Assembly (NCBI GenBank): GCA_030123625.1
Contig: CP126121.1
Coordinates: 3,574,179-3,638,178 of the forward strand
Origin: Nitrospira sp.
GTDB taxonomy: Bacteria; Nitrospirota; Nitrospiria; Nitrospirales; Nitrospiraceae
Length of the DNA: 64,000 bases
Direction of reading: 5' to 3'
Shown one piece after another: positions 17,296-27,301 of this stretch (position 1 is its first letter; every line of letters begins with the position of its first letter). The translations under genes were made by a program, and so were the position numbers. The notes beneath the pieces are model-generated. The model was given only the letters and a program-made list of their open reading frames with translations. It was not told where the DNA came from and searched no databases.

Positions 17296-18531
17296 ATGGA
17301 GACAAGGAGCTGCTTGTTCTGCAAAGCGCCCTTGCGGACCACTTTTGTAGATCTTGGGATGCATCCCCTCTGCGAAAGTTACGTGAGTGAGGACAAACTG
17401 GATGCCATGGAGTCCTTTTACCCCCTCCACGTGTACGTCTGCGAGCAGTGTTTTCTCGTGCAACTGAACGAGTATGTCAGCCCGGCCGACATCTTCACGG
17501 AGTACGCGTACTTTTCCTCTTACGCGGACAGTTGGGTACAGCATGCAAAGCGATATACGGAGATGATCGCCGAGCGGCTTAAGTTGACGGCGAAGAGTTT
17601 TGTTGTCGAGCTTGCCAGTAATGACGGTTACCTGTTGCAGCATTTTGTCGCCAAGGGCATTCCCGCCTTAGGAGTCGAGCCTGCGGTCAATATTGCTGAG
17701 GTGGCGAGAAAAAAGAATGTGCCCACGTTGGTGAAGTTCTTCGGGCGGAGTACGGCGAAAGAGTTGGTCGCCGAGAGGGGGAAGGCAGACCTTGTATTGG
17801 GGAACAATGTATTGGCTCAAGTCCCGGATATTAATGATTTTGTCGGGGGGATCAAAATTTTGTTGTCCTCTCGTGGCACCGTGACCATCGAGTTCCCTCA
17901 TCTGATGAGATTAATGCAGGAGAATCAGTTCGATACCATTTACCACGAGCATTTCTTCTACTTTTCCCTGATGAGCGCCGAACGAGTTTTTGCGGCTCAT
18001 GGACTTACGCTGTTCGACGTGGAAGAACTGCCGACGCATGGAGGGTCCATTCGGATCTATGGGCGTCATGCCGATGACGAAACACAGCCTGTCACGGAAC
18101 GGTATCGGGAACTGATGAGGCGAGAGAAGGCGATTGGCTTCGATCGACTGGAAACCTATGCACTTTTCGGTGAGCAAGTGAAGGAGACAAAGAGAAAGTT
18201 ACTTGAATTCCTGATCGAAGCCAAACGGAAAGGAAAAACAATCGCGGGATACGGGGCGCCGGGAAAGGGCAACACCCTTCTCAACTATTGCGGCATTCGA
18301 GGGGATTTTATCGACTTCACTGTGGATCGAAATACCTATAAGCAGGGAAAGTATCTTCCTGGTACCCATATTCCGATTTTTGCTCCTGAGAAAATCAAGG
18401 AAACCAAGCCGGATTATGTATTGATCTTGCCTTGGAATTTTAAAGACGAAATCATGGGCCAGGTCGGCTATATTCGTGAGTGGGGAGGGCAGTTTGTGGT
18501 GCCGATTCCTGAGGTGCGAATCTATTCCTGA
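17296..18531 (+). CDS. NDP-sugar C-methyltransferase (class I SAM-dependent, zinc-binding)
   Basis: 411 aa. The N-terminal zinc-binding domain has CLFCK and CEQCFLVQ cysteine pairs (residues 6-54). A SAM-binding core follows (VVELASNDGYLLQHF, GVEPAVNIAEVA). The C-terminal C-methyltransferase domain has the invariant YHEHFFYFS and a Rossmann-like AGYGAPGKGNTLLNY. This three-domain layout is that of TylC3/NovU-type enzymes that add a branched methyl to keto-deoxysugars. It lies directly upstream of RfbC and a reductase-like gene, which together suggest a branched deoxyhexose precursor for the EPS. Confidence 0.9.
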   Translation: METRSCLFCKAPLRTTFVDLGMHPLCESYVSEDKLDAMESFYPLHVYVCEQCFLVQLNEYVSPADIFTEYAYFSSYADSWVQHAKRYTEMIAERLKLTAKSFVVELASNDGYLLQHFVAKGIPALGVEPAVNIAEVARKKNVPTLVKFFGRSTAKELVAERGKADLVLGNNVLAQVPDINDFVGGIKILLSSRGTVTIEFPHLMRLMQENQFDTIYHEHFFYFSLMSAERVFAAHGLTLFDVEELPTHGGSIRIYGRHADDETQPVTERYRELMRREKAIGFDRLETYALFGEQVKETKRKLLEFLIEAKRKGKTIAGYGAPGKGNTLLNYCGIRGDFIDFTVDRNTYKQGKYLPGTHIPIFAPEKIKETKPDYVLILPWNFKDEIMGQVGYIREWGGQFVVPIPEVRIYS

Positions 18532-18545
18532 TTCGGAGTGTATGC

Positions 18546-19091
18546 ATGATTTTTTGGGAAACTTTGCTCAAGGGAGCCTACATCGTTGAACTCGAAAAGC
18601 ACGAAGATGAACGGGGATTTTTTGCACGCTCTTGGTGCGAGAAGGAGTTCTCTTCCAAAGGTCTTGAGACGAAATTGGTTCAGTGCAATGTCTCGTTCAA
18701 TAAGAGGAAAGGGACTTTGAGAGGCTTACACTATCAAGTGCCGCCTCACGCCGAAACTAAGCTTGTCCGATGCACAAGAGGAGCCTTGTACGATGTGATC
18801 GTTGATCTCAGATCGGGTTCACCCACGTTCCTGAAATGGTTTGGAGTGGAGCTTACTGCAGAGAATTATCGGATGTTGTATATTCCACAGCGCTTTGCAC
18901 ATGGCTTTCAGACCCTGAAAGACGGGACTGAAATTTTCTATCAAATGTCGGAGTTTTATGCGCCTGAGGCGGCAAGAGGTCTTCGCTGGGACGATCCTCG
19001 TTTAGAAATAGCCTGGCCCGTGGCGGATCGGACCATCTCGAAAAAAGACATGGAATACGCAAATCTCGACGAAAGGTTCGCAGGCATCTAG
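18546..19091 (+). CDS. rfbC: dTDP-4-dehydrorhamnose 3,5-epimerase
   Basis: 181 aa, the normal family length. Cupin-fold epimerase with RGLHYQVPPHAETKLVRCTR (catalytic His and substrate-binding Arg), AHGFQTL and the C-terminal GLRWDDPRLEIAWP. It epimerises C3/C5 of the 4-keto-6-deoxy sugar in the cytoplasm. It starts 14 bases after the C-methyltransferase gene and is followed by a reductase-like gene, so the three likely act in sequence. Confidence 0.93.
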   Translation: MIFWETLLKGAYIVELEKHEDERGFFARSWCEKEFSSKGLETKLVQCNVSFNKRKGTLRGLHYQVPPHAETKLVRCTRGALYDVIVDLRSGSPTFLKWFGVELTAENYRMLYIPQRFAHGFQTLKDGTEIFYQMSEFYAPEAARGLRWDDPRLEIAWPVADRTISKKDMEYANLDERFAGI

Positions 19092-19168
19092 CCGTTGTCG
19101 ATGTCGGTTGCAATCATGTCATGGATGAATCGGATTGAACAAACCTCGCTTAAAGCAGCTGTATCGGC

Positions 19169-20215
19169 ATGTACCGTCTGATGCGACATATTGCAGTAAC
19201 TGGAATATCCGGGAAAGTCGGCGATGCTCTGCGCCGGTTTCATCCTGGAGGGACCACCCTTACCGGCTTAGTCCACAAAAATGTTCCGGAAACAGAAGGT
19301 TTAACGGAAGTAGTGCAGGGTTTTGATTGTACCGATGAAGGCGGAATTAAAGACATTGTTAGAAAGTTGGCAGGAAATAAAGTCAGAACGATCATAAATT
19401 GCGCCGGCGAAACAGATCTTGATGGAGTCGAAGGACAAAGGTACGCAGCAGAACCAACAGCTCTTTCAGCGTATCAAAAAAACACACGCAGCGCGGAAAT
19501 CTTGGCGAGCGCTTGTGCGGAAGTGGCTGCGGAGGGTGCGGAAATATTATTGCTGCATCTTTCCACCGAGTCTGTATTCGGCGACAACGTTCATGGCAAA
19601 AAATATACGGAAGAAGACAAGCTTAAAGTACCCAGGGACCACAGCGGCGCAATTAACTATGCCGATACGGTTATTATGCCGACGTTCTATGGCCTGACAA
19701 AGGTCTTAGGGGAACAAAAAGTCCAGGAAAGATATCGTGTGGGATCGGCCATAGTCCGGATGCACGGAGTGCAAGGGCCTCGTGGAGGGTTTTTTAAAAG
19801 AACGTGTTCTGAGCTTCAAATGGGTAAGCCCTTTACGAGAGTCGATGACATGTATGTGGCTCATCTCGCAGATGCCACGATAGCAGAAGCAATCTTTACG
19901 ATTGAAGAAGCCATGCATGATCCTGCAAGGCGAACAAGAGGCATATATCATTTGAGCGCACGCAATCCTGTTACACCCTATGACATAACTCTACGTTTTG
20001 CGGACAGATTAGGGAGGCCACGCAGTTTAATTACTCCTATCCCCTTAAAAGAACTGATGGAGGCTGGTAGAAGGTCCGGCAAGCTTCTGGCCCCACGACC
20101 TCACTATACAATTCTTGATGTTGCAAAATTTGAACGGGACTTCCATCGCTTGCCCACGGCTGAAGCAGCAATCGATGAGTATGTCGATCTATACGGGCAT
20201 TTATTCGAGATGTGA
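19169..20215 (+). CDS. RmlD-like NAD(P)-dependent sugar reductase/epimerase
   Basis: 348 aa. N-terminal Rossmann motif IAVTGISGKVGDALRRF and SDR catalytic Tyr-Lys (TFYGLTKVLGE); the STES segment supplies the catalytic Ser. Domain order follows RmlD substrate-binding reductases, which reduce the 4-keto group after RfbC action. It is longer than typical RmlD (~290 aa). The gene is visibly more A+T-rich than most of the locus, suggesting separate acquisition. It ends a three-gene sugar unit; a 214-bp gap follows. Confidence 0.8.
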   Translation: MYRLMRHIAVTGISGKVGDALRRFHPGGTTLTGLVHKNVPETEGLTEVVQGFDCTDEGGIKDIVRKLAGNKVRTIINCAGETDLDGVEGQRYAAEPTALSAYQKNTRSAEILASACAEVAAEGAEILLLHLSTESVFGDNVHGKKYTEEDKLKVPRDHSGAINYADTVIMPTFYGLTKVLGEQKVQERYRVGSAIVRMHGVQGPRGGFFKRTCSELQMGKPFTRVDDMYVAHLADATIAEAIFTIEEAMHDPARRTRGIYHLSARNPVTPYDITLRFADRLGRPRSLITPIPLKELMEAGRRSGKLLAPRPHYTILDVAKFERDFHRLPTAEAAIDEYVDLYGHLFEM

Positions 20216-20429
20216 CCGAGCTCAAGAATGACGAAGCCTCAGGCGCGATGGTGTGAGGATTCCTCCGATTGACCGACAAGCTGCAAGCTGATTAATGTAG
20301 GGCATTTAGAAGGGGAGGTCTGGCTTGAAACGCCTATCGCATCATCTGGAATGGTAGATCAAGTATCCTGCCAATCTGTTTCATGATTCTAAAACTTCCG
20401 TCTGTTTTTTTCTAAAGAAAAAGGTATCT

Positions 20430-23400
20430 ATGCGACATCATCTGTTCGGTGTGATGAAATGTTTGCAAACAATGCATGCCACAGCCACCTTCGCAGCACT
20501 CATCCTCGTCGTTGTCCTTTCGTTCGAGAGTGCCTATGCTGCTATCGCCTTTATTCAAGGGAGTTATGCCACCCCGCAAAGCCCGCAGTCGGCCGTGTCG
20601 GTGAATTATGCCGCTGCTCAAGGATCGGGAAACCTGAATGTCGTCGTCGTGGGATGGAACGATACGAATGCGGCCGTGAGCTCTGTGACCGATTCAAGGG
20701 GGAATGTCTACACGCGGGCAATTGGGCCGACGCAGTACAACAACCAACTCAGCCAATCCATTTATTATGCGCGAGGGATCCTTTCTTCAGCGGCCGGGGC
20801 CAACATGGTGACGGTCAGATTCACCACGCCCGCTGTTTACGCAGACATCCGGATCCTGGAATATAGCGGTGTCGACCAACTGAATCCGGTTGATGTGACG
20901 GCAGCCGCGACAGGCACAAGCTCTTCGAGCAACAGCGGCCCGGCGACCACCACCAATGCCAATGATCTTATTTTTTCCGCAAATATTGTCTCAACATCGA
21001 CAAGTGGTCCCGGGGGTGGATTTACAAGACGAATGATCACGTCTCCTGATGGTGATATTGCTGAAGACCGCATAGTGACGACAGTCGGATCTTATAGCGG
21101 CAGTGCACCACTGTCCAGCTCCGGGTCATGGATCATGCAAATGGTCGCATTTAAAGCCGCATCAGGGGGTGGAACATCCGATACCAGTCCTCCGACCTCT
21201 CCCTCAAATCTTCTTGCCACGGCGAATGGAAGTAATACTATCAATCTTGCCTGGACAGCCTCTACCGATAATGTGGGAGTGACCAATTACCTTGTAGAGC
21301 GATGCCAAGGAGCCGGCTGCACGAGTTTTGTCCAGGTCGGCACCTCTTCCGGAACAACCTATTCTGATACCGGCCTTTCATCGGGGATCAGTTATAGTTA
21401 TCGAGTGAGAGCGACGGATGCAGCTGGGAATTTGAGCGGGTACTCAAACGTGTCTACAACAGCCACGAACCAATCGACCGCCGGCTCAATATCCTTTGTC
21501 CAGCTTGCCTTTGCCGTGCCACAAGCTGCGCAACTGGCAGTGCCGGTAACGTTTTCCGGTTCTCAAACAGCGGGCAATCTCAACGTGGTGGTCGTCGGAT
21601 GGAACGATACCACAGCGGCGGTCAGCTCCGTCACTGATTCCGTTGGAAATGTATATGCATTGGCAGTGGGTCCAACGAAAAACCAGTCCTCGCTAACACA
21701 GTCGATCTATTATGCAAAGAATATCGTCGAAGCCGAGGCGGGTATCAATACGGTGACTGTGCGCTTCAACGTGGCTGCGCAATACCCGGATATCCGAATT
21801 TTGGAATATAGCGGGCTGGATAGAGTCAACCCGGTGGATGTCACTGCCGCGTCGATTGGAATGAATTCGAATTCCTCCAGCGGGACAGTGACGACGACGA
21901 ATTCCAATGATCTCATTGTCGGGGCCAATATGGTGTCCAGGGGCACTGCCGGCGCCGGTACTGGGTTTATAAACCGTGTGATTACTGCACCGAATAGCGA
22001 TATCGCCGAGGACCGAATTGTTTCTACCGTAGGTAGCTACAGCGCGACCGCCCCACTTACCAGTGAAAGTCTCTGGGTGATGCAAATGGTCGCATTTCGC
22101 GGTGGCGCGGCTGGGCCGCCACCGCCGCCTCCCGATCAAGTGGGACAATGGGCCGGTCCATTTGAATGGCCAATCGTCGCAGTGCATATGGCGCTGCTTC
22201 CAACGGGAAAGGTGCTTGCGTCCGATGGTCAAGGGTTGGGCTCGGATGCTCGGGTCTGGGACCCAGCTTCCGGCAATTTTTTTCCAGTGCCTGTTACTGA
22301 CAACATTTTTTGCAATGGCGCTGCTGGACTCCCGGATGGAAGGATCCTAGTGGTCGGTGGGCATTTTGATGCACATTTTGGATTGCGGGTCGCCAACATA
22401 TTTGATCCATTCTCTCAGGCGTGGTCGAGAGTCCAGCCGATGTCGTTTGAACGGTGGTATCCTACAGCAACTGCGTTGCCCGATGGACGCATGCTTGTCA
22501 CGTCAGGGGAAACAGAATGTGGTGGCTGTATAGCCGGTATTCCGGAGGTCTATAACCCAATTACAAATAGTTGGTCGGAATTAACCGCTGCGCCTCTGAA
22601 TGTTCCCTATTATCCCCATATGTTTGTGCTGCCTGATGGACGCGTATTGAACAGCAGTACGGCAGAAGCTCCAGTTCCGACGAGAGTACTCAATGTGCAA
22701 GCCCAAACCGTGACGACTGTGGATTCGAGTACTCCGGATGGCGGAAGCGCGGTCATGTATCGCCCCGGAAAGATTTTGAAGACCGGCACTTCGATTAACC
22801 CTGATCTGGAGGTCAGGCCGTCAGCTTCAACAGCCTATGTGTTGGATATGATGCAATCGTCTCCTGCATGGGTGCAGGTTTCATCCATGCATTTCCCCAG
22901 AGGTTATCATAGTATGGTCATGTTGCCTGATGGTAATGTGTTGGTGACGAACGGAGGACAAACCACTGATGCGGTTGGAGTAGGCGCCGCGGTTCTTCAA
23001 CCGGAAATGTGGTCGCCGGCGACCAAAGTCTTTACTAAATTGGCAAGCATGGTTTCTCCGCGACTGTATCACTCAACTGCCCTGTTGTTGCCTGATGCCA
23101 GGGTTCTCGTTGCGGGAGGCGGTCGCTTCACCGGCGTCAATGAACCAACCGATCAGCTGAGCGCGGAGATCTATTCGCCTCCATACTTGTTTAAAGGGCC
23201 CCGGCCGACTATCGGATCGGCTCCCTCGACGGTAAGCTATGCGACAAATTTCTCGGTGATGACGCCTGATGCCGGACGGATTTCCTCCATCGCTTTGATT
23301 CGTCTTGGGGCAGTGACTCATGCCTTTGATCAAAATCAACGATATGTTCCTCTGACATTTCAGCAGGCCACTGGCGGACTCACGGTTCAATCTCCAAGTT

Positions 23401-23492
23401 CGTCGAACCTTGCACCGCCGGGTTACTATATGTTGTTCATTATCAGTTCAGACGGGGTCCCTTCTGTGGCCTCGATGGTGAAGATTCAGTAA
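20430..23492 (+). CDS. Secreted galactose-oxidase-like copper radical oxidase with duplicated N-terminal module and FN3
   Basis: 1020 aa. Signal peptide to about residue 37 (TFAALILVVVLSFESAYA). Two ~210-aa repeats (about 38-247 and 350-556) share IRILEYSG, NPVDVTAA and SDIAEDRIV-type segments, with an FN3 domain between them (about 254-347). A Pro-rich linker leads to a kelch propeller and a galactose-oxidase C-terminal E-set domain. Active-site positions are present: Cys in NIFCNGAAG, Tyr in FERWYPT, Tyr-His in PRLYHST, His in VTHAFDQNQR. These correspond to the Cys-Tyr cofactor and copper ligands of galactose oxidase/GlxA. Expected reaction: oxidation of a primary alcohol to an aldehyde, releasing H2O2. 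Substrate, probably the exported glycan, is inferred. Confidence 0.88.
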   Translation: MRHHLFGVMKCLQTMHATATFAALILVVVLSFESAYAAIAFIQGSYATPQSPQSAVSVNYAAAQGSGNLNVVVVGWNDTNAAVSSVTDSRGNVYTRAIGPTQYNNQLSQSIYYARGILSSAAGANMVTVRFTTPAVYADIRILEYSGVDQLNPVDVTAAATGTSSSSNSGPATTTNANDLIFSANIVSTSTSGPGGGFTRRMITSPDGDIAEDRIVTTVGSYSGSAPLSSSGSWIMQMVAFKAASGGGTSDTSPPTSPSNLLATANGSNTINLAWTASTDNVGVTNYLVERCQGAGCTSFVQVGTSSGTTYSDTGLSSGISYSYRVRATDAAGNLSGYSNVSTTATNQSTAGSISFVQLAFAVPQAAQLAVPVTFSGSQTAGNLNVVVVGWNDTTAAVSSVTDSVGNVYALAVGPTKNQSSLTQSIYYAKNIVEAEAGINTVTVRFNVAAQYPDIRILEYSGLDRVNPVDVTAASIGMNSNSSSGTVTTTNSNDLIVGANMVSRGTAGAGTGFINRVITAPNSDIAEDRIVSTVGSYSATAPLTSESLWVMQMVAFRGGAAGPPPPPPDQVGQWAGPFEWPIVAVHMALLPTGKVLASDGQGLGSDARVWDPASGNFFPVPVTDNIFCNGAAGLPDGRILVVGGHFDAHFGLRVANIFDPFSQAWSRVQPMSFERWYPTATALPDGRMLVTSGETECGGCIAGIPEVYNPITNSWSELTAAPLNVPYYPHMFVLPDGRVLNSSTAEAPVPTRVLNVQAQTVTTVDSSTPDGGSAVMYRPGKILKTGTSINPDLEVRPSASTAYVLDMMQSSPAWVQVSSMHFPRGYHSMVMLPDGNVLVTNGGQTTDAVGVGAAVLQPEMWSPATKVFTKLASMVSPRLYHSTALLLPDARVLVAGGGRFTGVNEPTDQLSAEIYSPPYLFKGPRPTIGSAPSTVSYATNFSVMTPDAGRISSIALIRLGAVTHAFDQNQRYVPLTFQQATGGLTVQSPSSSNLAPPGYYMLFIISSDGVPSVASMVKIQ

Positions 23493-23791
23493 TTTGAGGA
23501 AACTGATACATCCAGGTTCAATGACTCAAGCACCTCGCATGAGAGCCGCTCGCAATTGGCTTAGGACGGTTATTGACGGAATCGCCCGGTGCGGCTTCAA
23601 GCCCTCATCAGATCTAGGACGTGCATTGCCCACTTGGCTGATATCGTGTTTCGATCTTAATAGCCTATCCTCTTCGCGAGCCTCCGTCCTGCACGTCAAT
23701 GTTCGCTTGCTGCACTGATACTTCTGGTTAGAAAGTGTCATGCCGGCAGGAGATTCTCCCTCTAATCCGTCCTAAGTTGGAGGTATAGACC
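23493..23791. other. Intergenic gap, no recognised element
   Basis: 299 bases after the oxidase gene. No frame shows family resemblance. A ribosome site (TTGGAGG) for the next gene lies at the right end. A promoter is plausible but not identified. Confidence 0.4.
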
Positions 23792-24595
23792 ATGAAAGTC
23801 GTGTTGTTTTGTGGCGGCTTGGGGATGCGGTTACGAGAATACTCGGAGTCGATTCCCAAACCCATGGTGCCTATCGGCTACAGACCTATCCTATGGCATG
23901 TGATGAAGTACTACGCCCACTTCGGGCATAAGGATTTCGTGTTGTGTCTTGGCCATGCCGCCGATGTCGTCAAGAAATACTTCTTGAACTACGAAGAAGG
24001 CATCTCGAATGATTTCGTGCTTTCGGAGGGTGGAAAACGCCTAGACCTGTTGAACGCAGACATCAGTGACTGGCGAATCACATTTGCCGACACCGGGCTT
24101 GCTTCCAACATAGGACAGCGGTTGAGGGCGGTGGAAAAATACCTGGACGGAGAAGGGACGTTCCTCGCAAACTATAGTGATGGTCTCACAGATCTTCCGC
24201 TTCCCGCTCAGCTTGATCAATTTGTCAAAGAGGACAAGATCGGCAGTTTCGTCTGCGTCAAGCCGCGCCTGAGCTATCATGTTGTGACGATGAACGGACG
24301 CGACGATATCGAAAAGATTCAGGATATGAACCAGACCAATATTCGGATCAACGGCGGATTCTTTATCTTCAAGAAAGACATCTTCCGCTATATCGGTCCA
24401 GGAGAGGAACTGGTTCGGGAACCCTTCCAGAGATTAATTAAGGAAAAGCAGCTCATCGGATATAAGTACGACGGTTTCTGGGCCTCCATGGATACATTCA
24501 AGGATAAGCAAGCTTTGGATGAGATGTATGCGCACGGTGATGCGCCGTGGGAAGTGTGGAAGCCACGTTCTGAGAGAAAAGACTTCCCCTCCTAA
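23792..24595 (+). CDS. Glucose-1-phosphate cytidylyltransferase-like NDP-sugar pyrophosphorylase
   Basis: 267 aa. Nucleotidyltransferase signature KVVLFCGGLGMRLREYSESI with PKPMVPIGYRPI at the N terminus (the G-G-x-G-x-R nucleotide loop). YSDGLTDL supplies the metal Asp, and NGGFFIF with WASMDTFKDK are typical of the RfbF type. It would activate a sugar-1-phosphate as CDP-sugar (or another NDP-sugar) in the cytoplasm. TTGGAGG lies upstream. It is followed 20 bases later by a PIG-L deacetylase gene. Nucleotide specificity is not decided by sequence alone. Confidence 0.85.
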   Translation: MKVVLFCGGLGMRLREYSESIPKPMVPIGYRPILWHVMKYYAHFGHKDFVLCLGHAADVVKKYFLNYEEGISNDFVLSEGGKRLDLLNADISDWRITFADTGLASNIGQRLRAVEKYLDGEGTFLANYSDGLTDLPLPAQLDQFVKEDKIGSFVCVKPRLSYHVVTMNGRDDIEKIQDMNQTNIRINGGFFIFKKDIFRYIGPGEELVREPFQRLIKEKQLIGYKYDGFWASMDTFKDKQALDEMYAHGDAPWEVWKPRSERKDFPS

Positions 24596-24615
24596 CCTAC
24601 GCTGCTCTCTTCTTT

Positions 24616-25287
24616 GTGCCGGTGATTCCTGTGAAAACCAGCTTCCCGCTTCAGCTCGATCACAGAAGGTTGAATATTCTTTGCATCGGAGCTCATGCCG
24701 ACGACATTGAGATAGGATGCGGCGGGACGATTCTCAAGCTGTTGCATACCCATCCCGGCAGTCGTGTGGTATGGGTGGTTCTAACGGCGAGAGGAAGTCG
24801 CAGGAAGGAAGCGGTGAAAAGTGCGGCCGCGTTTCTTCGGGGGGCCGAGTCTACGAAGCTCATTACCAAATCGTTTAGAGAAAGCTATCTGCCGTATCAG
24901 GGCAAGGAGGTAAAGGAGTATTTTGACACCCTTCCGCAGGTGATCGATCCGGACCTTATTTTTACGCATTATCGCCACGATCTCCACCAAGACCATAGAG
25001 TTGTGTGCGAATTGACGTGGAATACGTATCGCCGTCATCAAATTCTCGAGTATGAGATTCCAAAGTACGATGGAGATTTGGGCCAACCGAATCTGTTTGT
25101 GTCTCTGTCGGACGAAATTGTTGAGAGCAAAGCCAGGTTGCTCATGGAAGGATTTGCGACACAGCGAAGCAAACAGTGGTTCACTGAGGATACCTTCTTT
25201 AGCCTCCTCCGGATACGGGGTATCGAATCTCCCAAGTCAACCAAATATGCCGAGGCTTTCTATGCGAGGAAGGTGGTGCTTGAATAG
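24616..25287 (+). CDS. PIG-L/LmbE family deacetylase
   Basis: 223 aa with GTG as an alternative first codon. Zinc motif GAHADDIEIGCGGTI (HADD) and the third ligand in HQDHRVV match GlcNAc-phosphatidylinositol or bacillithiol-type N-deacetylases. It probably deacetylates an N-acetylated sugar or nucleotide sugar. Often found beside NDP-sugar pyrophosphorylase genes in O-antigen and EPS loci, as here. Normal family length; no signal peptide. Confidence 0.9.
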   Translation: MPVIPVKTSFPLQLDHRRLNILCIGAHADDIEIGCGGTILKLLHTHPGSRVVWVVLTARGSRRKEAVKSAAAFLRGAESTKLITKSFRESYLPYQGKEVKEYFDTLPQVIDPDLIFTHYRHDLHQDHRVVCELTWNTYRRHQILEYEIPKYDGDLGQPNLFVSLSDEIVESKARLLMEGFATQRSKQWFTEDTFFSLLRIRGIESPKSTKYAEAFYARKVVLE

Positions 25288-25455
25288 CTGGAAACATTGA
25301 GAGGCCCACGGAAGTTGAGAGCTGGAGGCTGGGTCGAGGTTAAGAGGGAAAAGGCAATTCTTGCCACGCTTGACAAGAGCGAGCGTTTGGACGAGTGCCC
25401 TTTTTCAGAGTGACCACAGAACCAGAACCCTCATAAAGTATTCGCGGCTGGAATA

Positions 25456-27225
25456 TTGGTGACACGTCTTGACGTAGAGAAGTATTTGTTCATAGACAAT
25501 GGATGCAAAGTAAGTGAGTTGTATTCGAAGCTGCGGTTTCTGATGGTCAGTGTCCTCTTGTTGGCCTTACAATCATGGGGTTGCTCCAATTCTCACTCGG
25601 ATGTAGCTCAACAATCTTATCGGACTGATCCGACCGTTTTGCCTGACATCACCTTTGTGCAATCATCCAATTCCGTTGAGGTATATGACTTCCTTGAAGT
25701 GACCTTGAATGTTGAACAGCCGAGTGTGCGGAACCCATTTACAGACGTTTTTGTGCATGCGAAGTTCTCGCGCAGCGGGAACGAGCAAGTGAATGATCTT
25801 GCCGTACAGGGGTTTTGTGATTCAGATGATGGAAGCATCTTTCGTGTCCGCTTTATGCCGACCGAGCCTGGCGAATATAAATACACGGTCAGCTACTGGC
25901 AGGACAATCTTCAAAAAGTGTATTCAGGGAGGTTTAAAGCGGTTGATGTCAGCCGCCGTGGTGTGGTCCACGTGGACCCTGCGTACCCCTGGCACTTTCT
26001 GTGGAGCGGCACGGGCGAGCATTACTATCTCAATGGGACGACAGCCTTTCTGCTAATGGGCTGGGACGATGAGAAAACCATTCGGGAGATCCTTGATCGT
26101 TTCCACTCTCTGGATATCAATCGCATCCGCGTGTTGTTGGATGGCAGAACAGACCATTTCTGGACGGAGCCGATCAAGCCAGGAAGTGGGTTTCAATCGC
26201 ATGTGAATCCATGGATGGCAAAACGATCAAATGACATCACAAATCCTGGGTTTGATTATGCCAGGTTTAATGTTGACTATTGGAGAAAGTTTGAACGAAT
26301 GCTAACGTATGCACGTGAACGAGACACTATTATTTCTATCATATTTGGGTGGAACGATACTCTTGTACATCCCCAGGCAGGTTCCGCAGATGAACGCCGT
26401 TATATGCAATATGCGGTGACTAGGTTGGGGAGCTATTCTAATATTACCTGGGATTTAGGTGATGACCTCGACTGGTTTCGCAGCGAGGCATGGACGCATG
26501 AAACCGGGATATGGCTCCAAGAAATAGATCCTTATCAACATTTGGCTACAAGTCATCCGACTAAGAATCATCATCAGGACAGGAGTTCTTCTTGGTTCGG
26601 TATGACCAGTTTCCAAATGTGGGAGCGGCCGATGCATGCTTGGATGTTGAAACAGCGGGAGCAGCAGGTAAGTACGGGACGAATCATTCCGCAGGTGAAT
26701 GAAGAATACGGATATGAAGATCATTACCCTCAATGGGCACCGTATAAGCCTCCCGCTGCATCGGCTGACGCAATGCGGCGTGTTGCCTGGGAAATTGCAA
26801 TGGTTGGTGGCTACCAAGTAACCGGGGAAACAGCCAAGCGAGGAACAGGAATGGGGCCCGATACGGGAGGAGGCTGGGTCAATGGTCGTGGCGATGAGAC
26901 CATGACCATGCTCACAGGGTATGCTCACATGGTGCACTTCTTTTCCAGCTTTCAATGGTGGAAAACCGATCCACATGACGAGTTGGTGAATGATGGATCA
27001 TTCTGCCTTGCCGAGCCGGGTCGGCTGTATGTCATTTATCTTCCTCGTGGGGGGAGAGCCACAGTGAAGCTTGAACCCGGCCGCTATGAGATGAAGTGGT
27101 TCAATCCTCGAAGCGGCGAATATTCGGCAAATGCAACTGCAGAAGGTCCAGATTGGACTTCATCTGTTTCGCCTGACAGGGAGGACTGGGTAATTCAACT
27201 GATCCGTTCTTTGTCGGAGCATTAA
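25456..27225 (+). CDS. DUF5060-type glycoside hydrolase lipoprotein
   Basis: 589 aa from GTG at 25456; the lipoprotein signal (VSVLLLALQSWGC) suggests the functional start may be a few codons later. An N-terminal beta-sandwich of the DUF5060 type (FVHAKFSRSGNE, FRVRFMPTEPGEYKYTVSY) precedes a TIM-barrel-like apiosidase/DUF4038-like domain (WHFLWSGTGEHYYLNGTTAF, NRIRVLLDGR, IPQVNEEYGYED). A C-terminal collagen-binding-like domain follows (LEPGRYEMKWFNPRSGEY). A periplasmic or outer-membrane hydrolase trimming the EPS is a fair inference. Located between sugar activation and the ABC exporter genes. Confidence 0.8.
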   Translation: MVTRLDVEKYLFIDNGCKVSELYSKLRFLMVSVLLLALQSWGCSNSHSDVAQQSYRTDPTVLPDITFVQSSNSVEVYDFLEVTLNVEQPSVRNPFTDVFVHAKFSRSGNEQVNDLAVQGFCDSDDGSIFRVRFMPTEPGEYKYTVSYWQDNLQKVYSGRFKAVDVSRRGVVHVDPAYPWHFLWSGTGEHYYLNGTTAFLLMGWDDEKTIREILDRFHSLDINRIRVLLDGRTDHFWTEPIKPGSGFQSHVNPWMAKRSNDITNPGFDYARFNVDYWRKFERMLTYARERDTIISIIFGWNDTLVHPQAGSADERRYMQYAVTRLGSYSNITWDLGDDLDWFRSEAWTHETGIWLQEIDPYQHLATSHPTKNHHQDRSSSWFGMTSFQMWERPMHAWMLKQREQQVSTGRIIPQVNEEYGYEDHYPQWAPYKPPAASADAMRRVAWEIAMVGGYQVTGETAKRGTGMGPDTGGGWVNGRGDETMTMLTGYAHMVHFFSSFQWWKTDPHDELVNDGSFCLAEPGRLYVIYLPRGGRATVKLEPGRYEMKWFNPRSGEYSANATAEGPDWTSSVSPDREDWVIQLIRSLSEH

Positions 27226-27301
27226 ACCGTTGCAACAGCGATAGATATTTTTAGAACTGCGAAGTCGCACAAGATAATTAGTCAAACGAGGAGCAACTGC
27301 A

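Noticed and set aside
20837..21946. Pairs of similar reverse-strand ORFs
   Set aside because: They are similar only because they are antisense to the two repeated modules of the oxidase gene.
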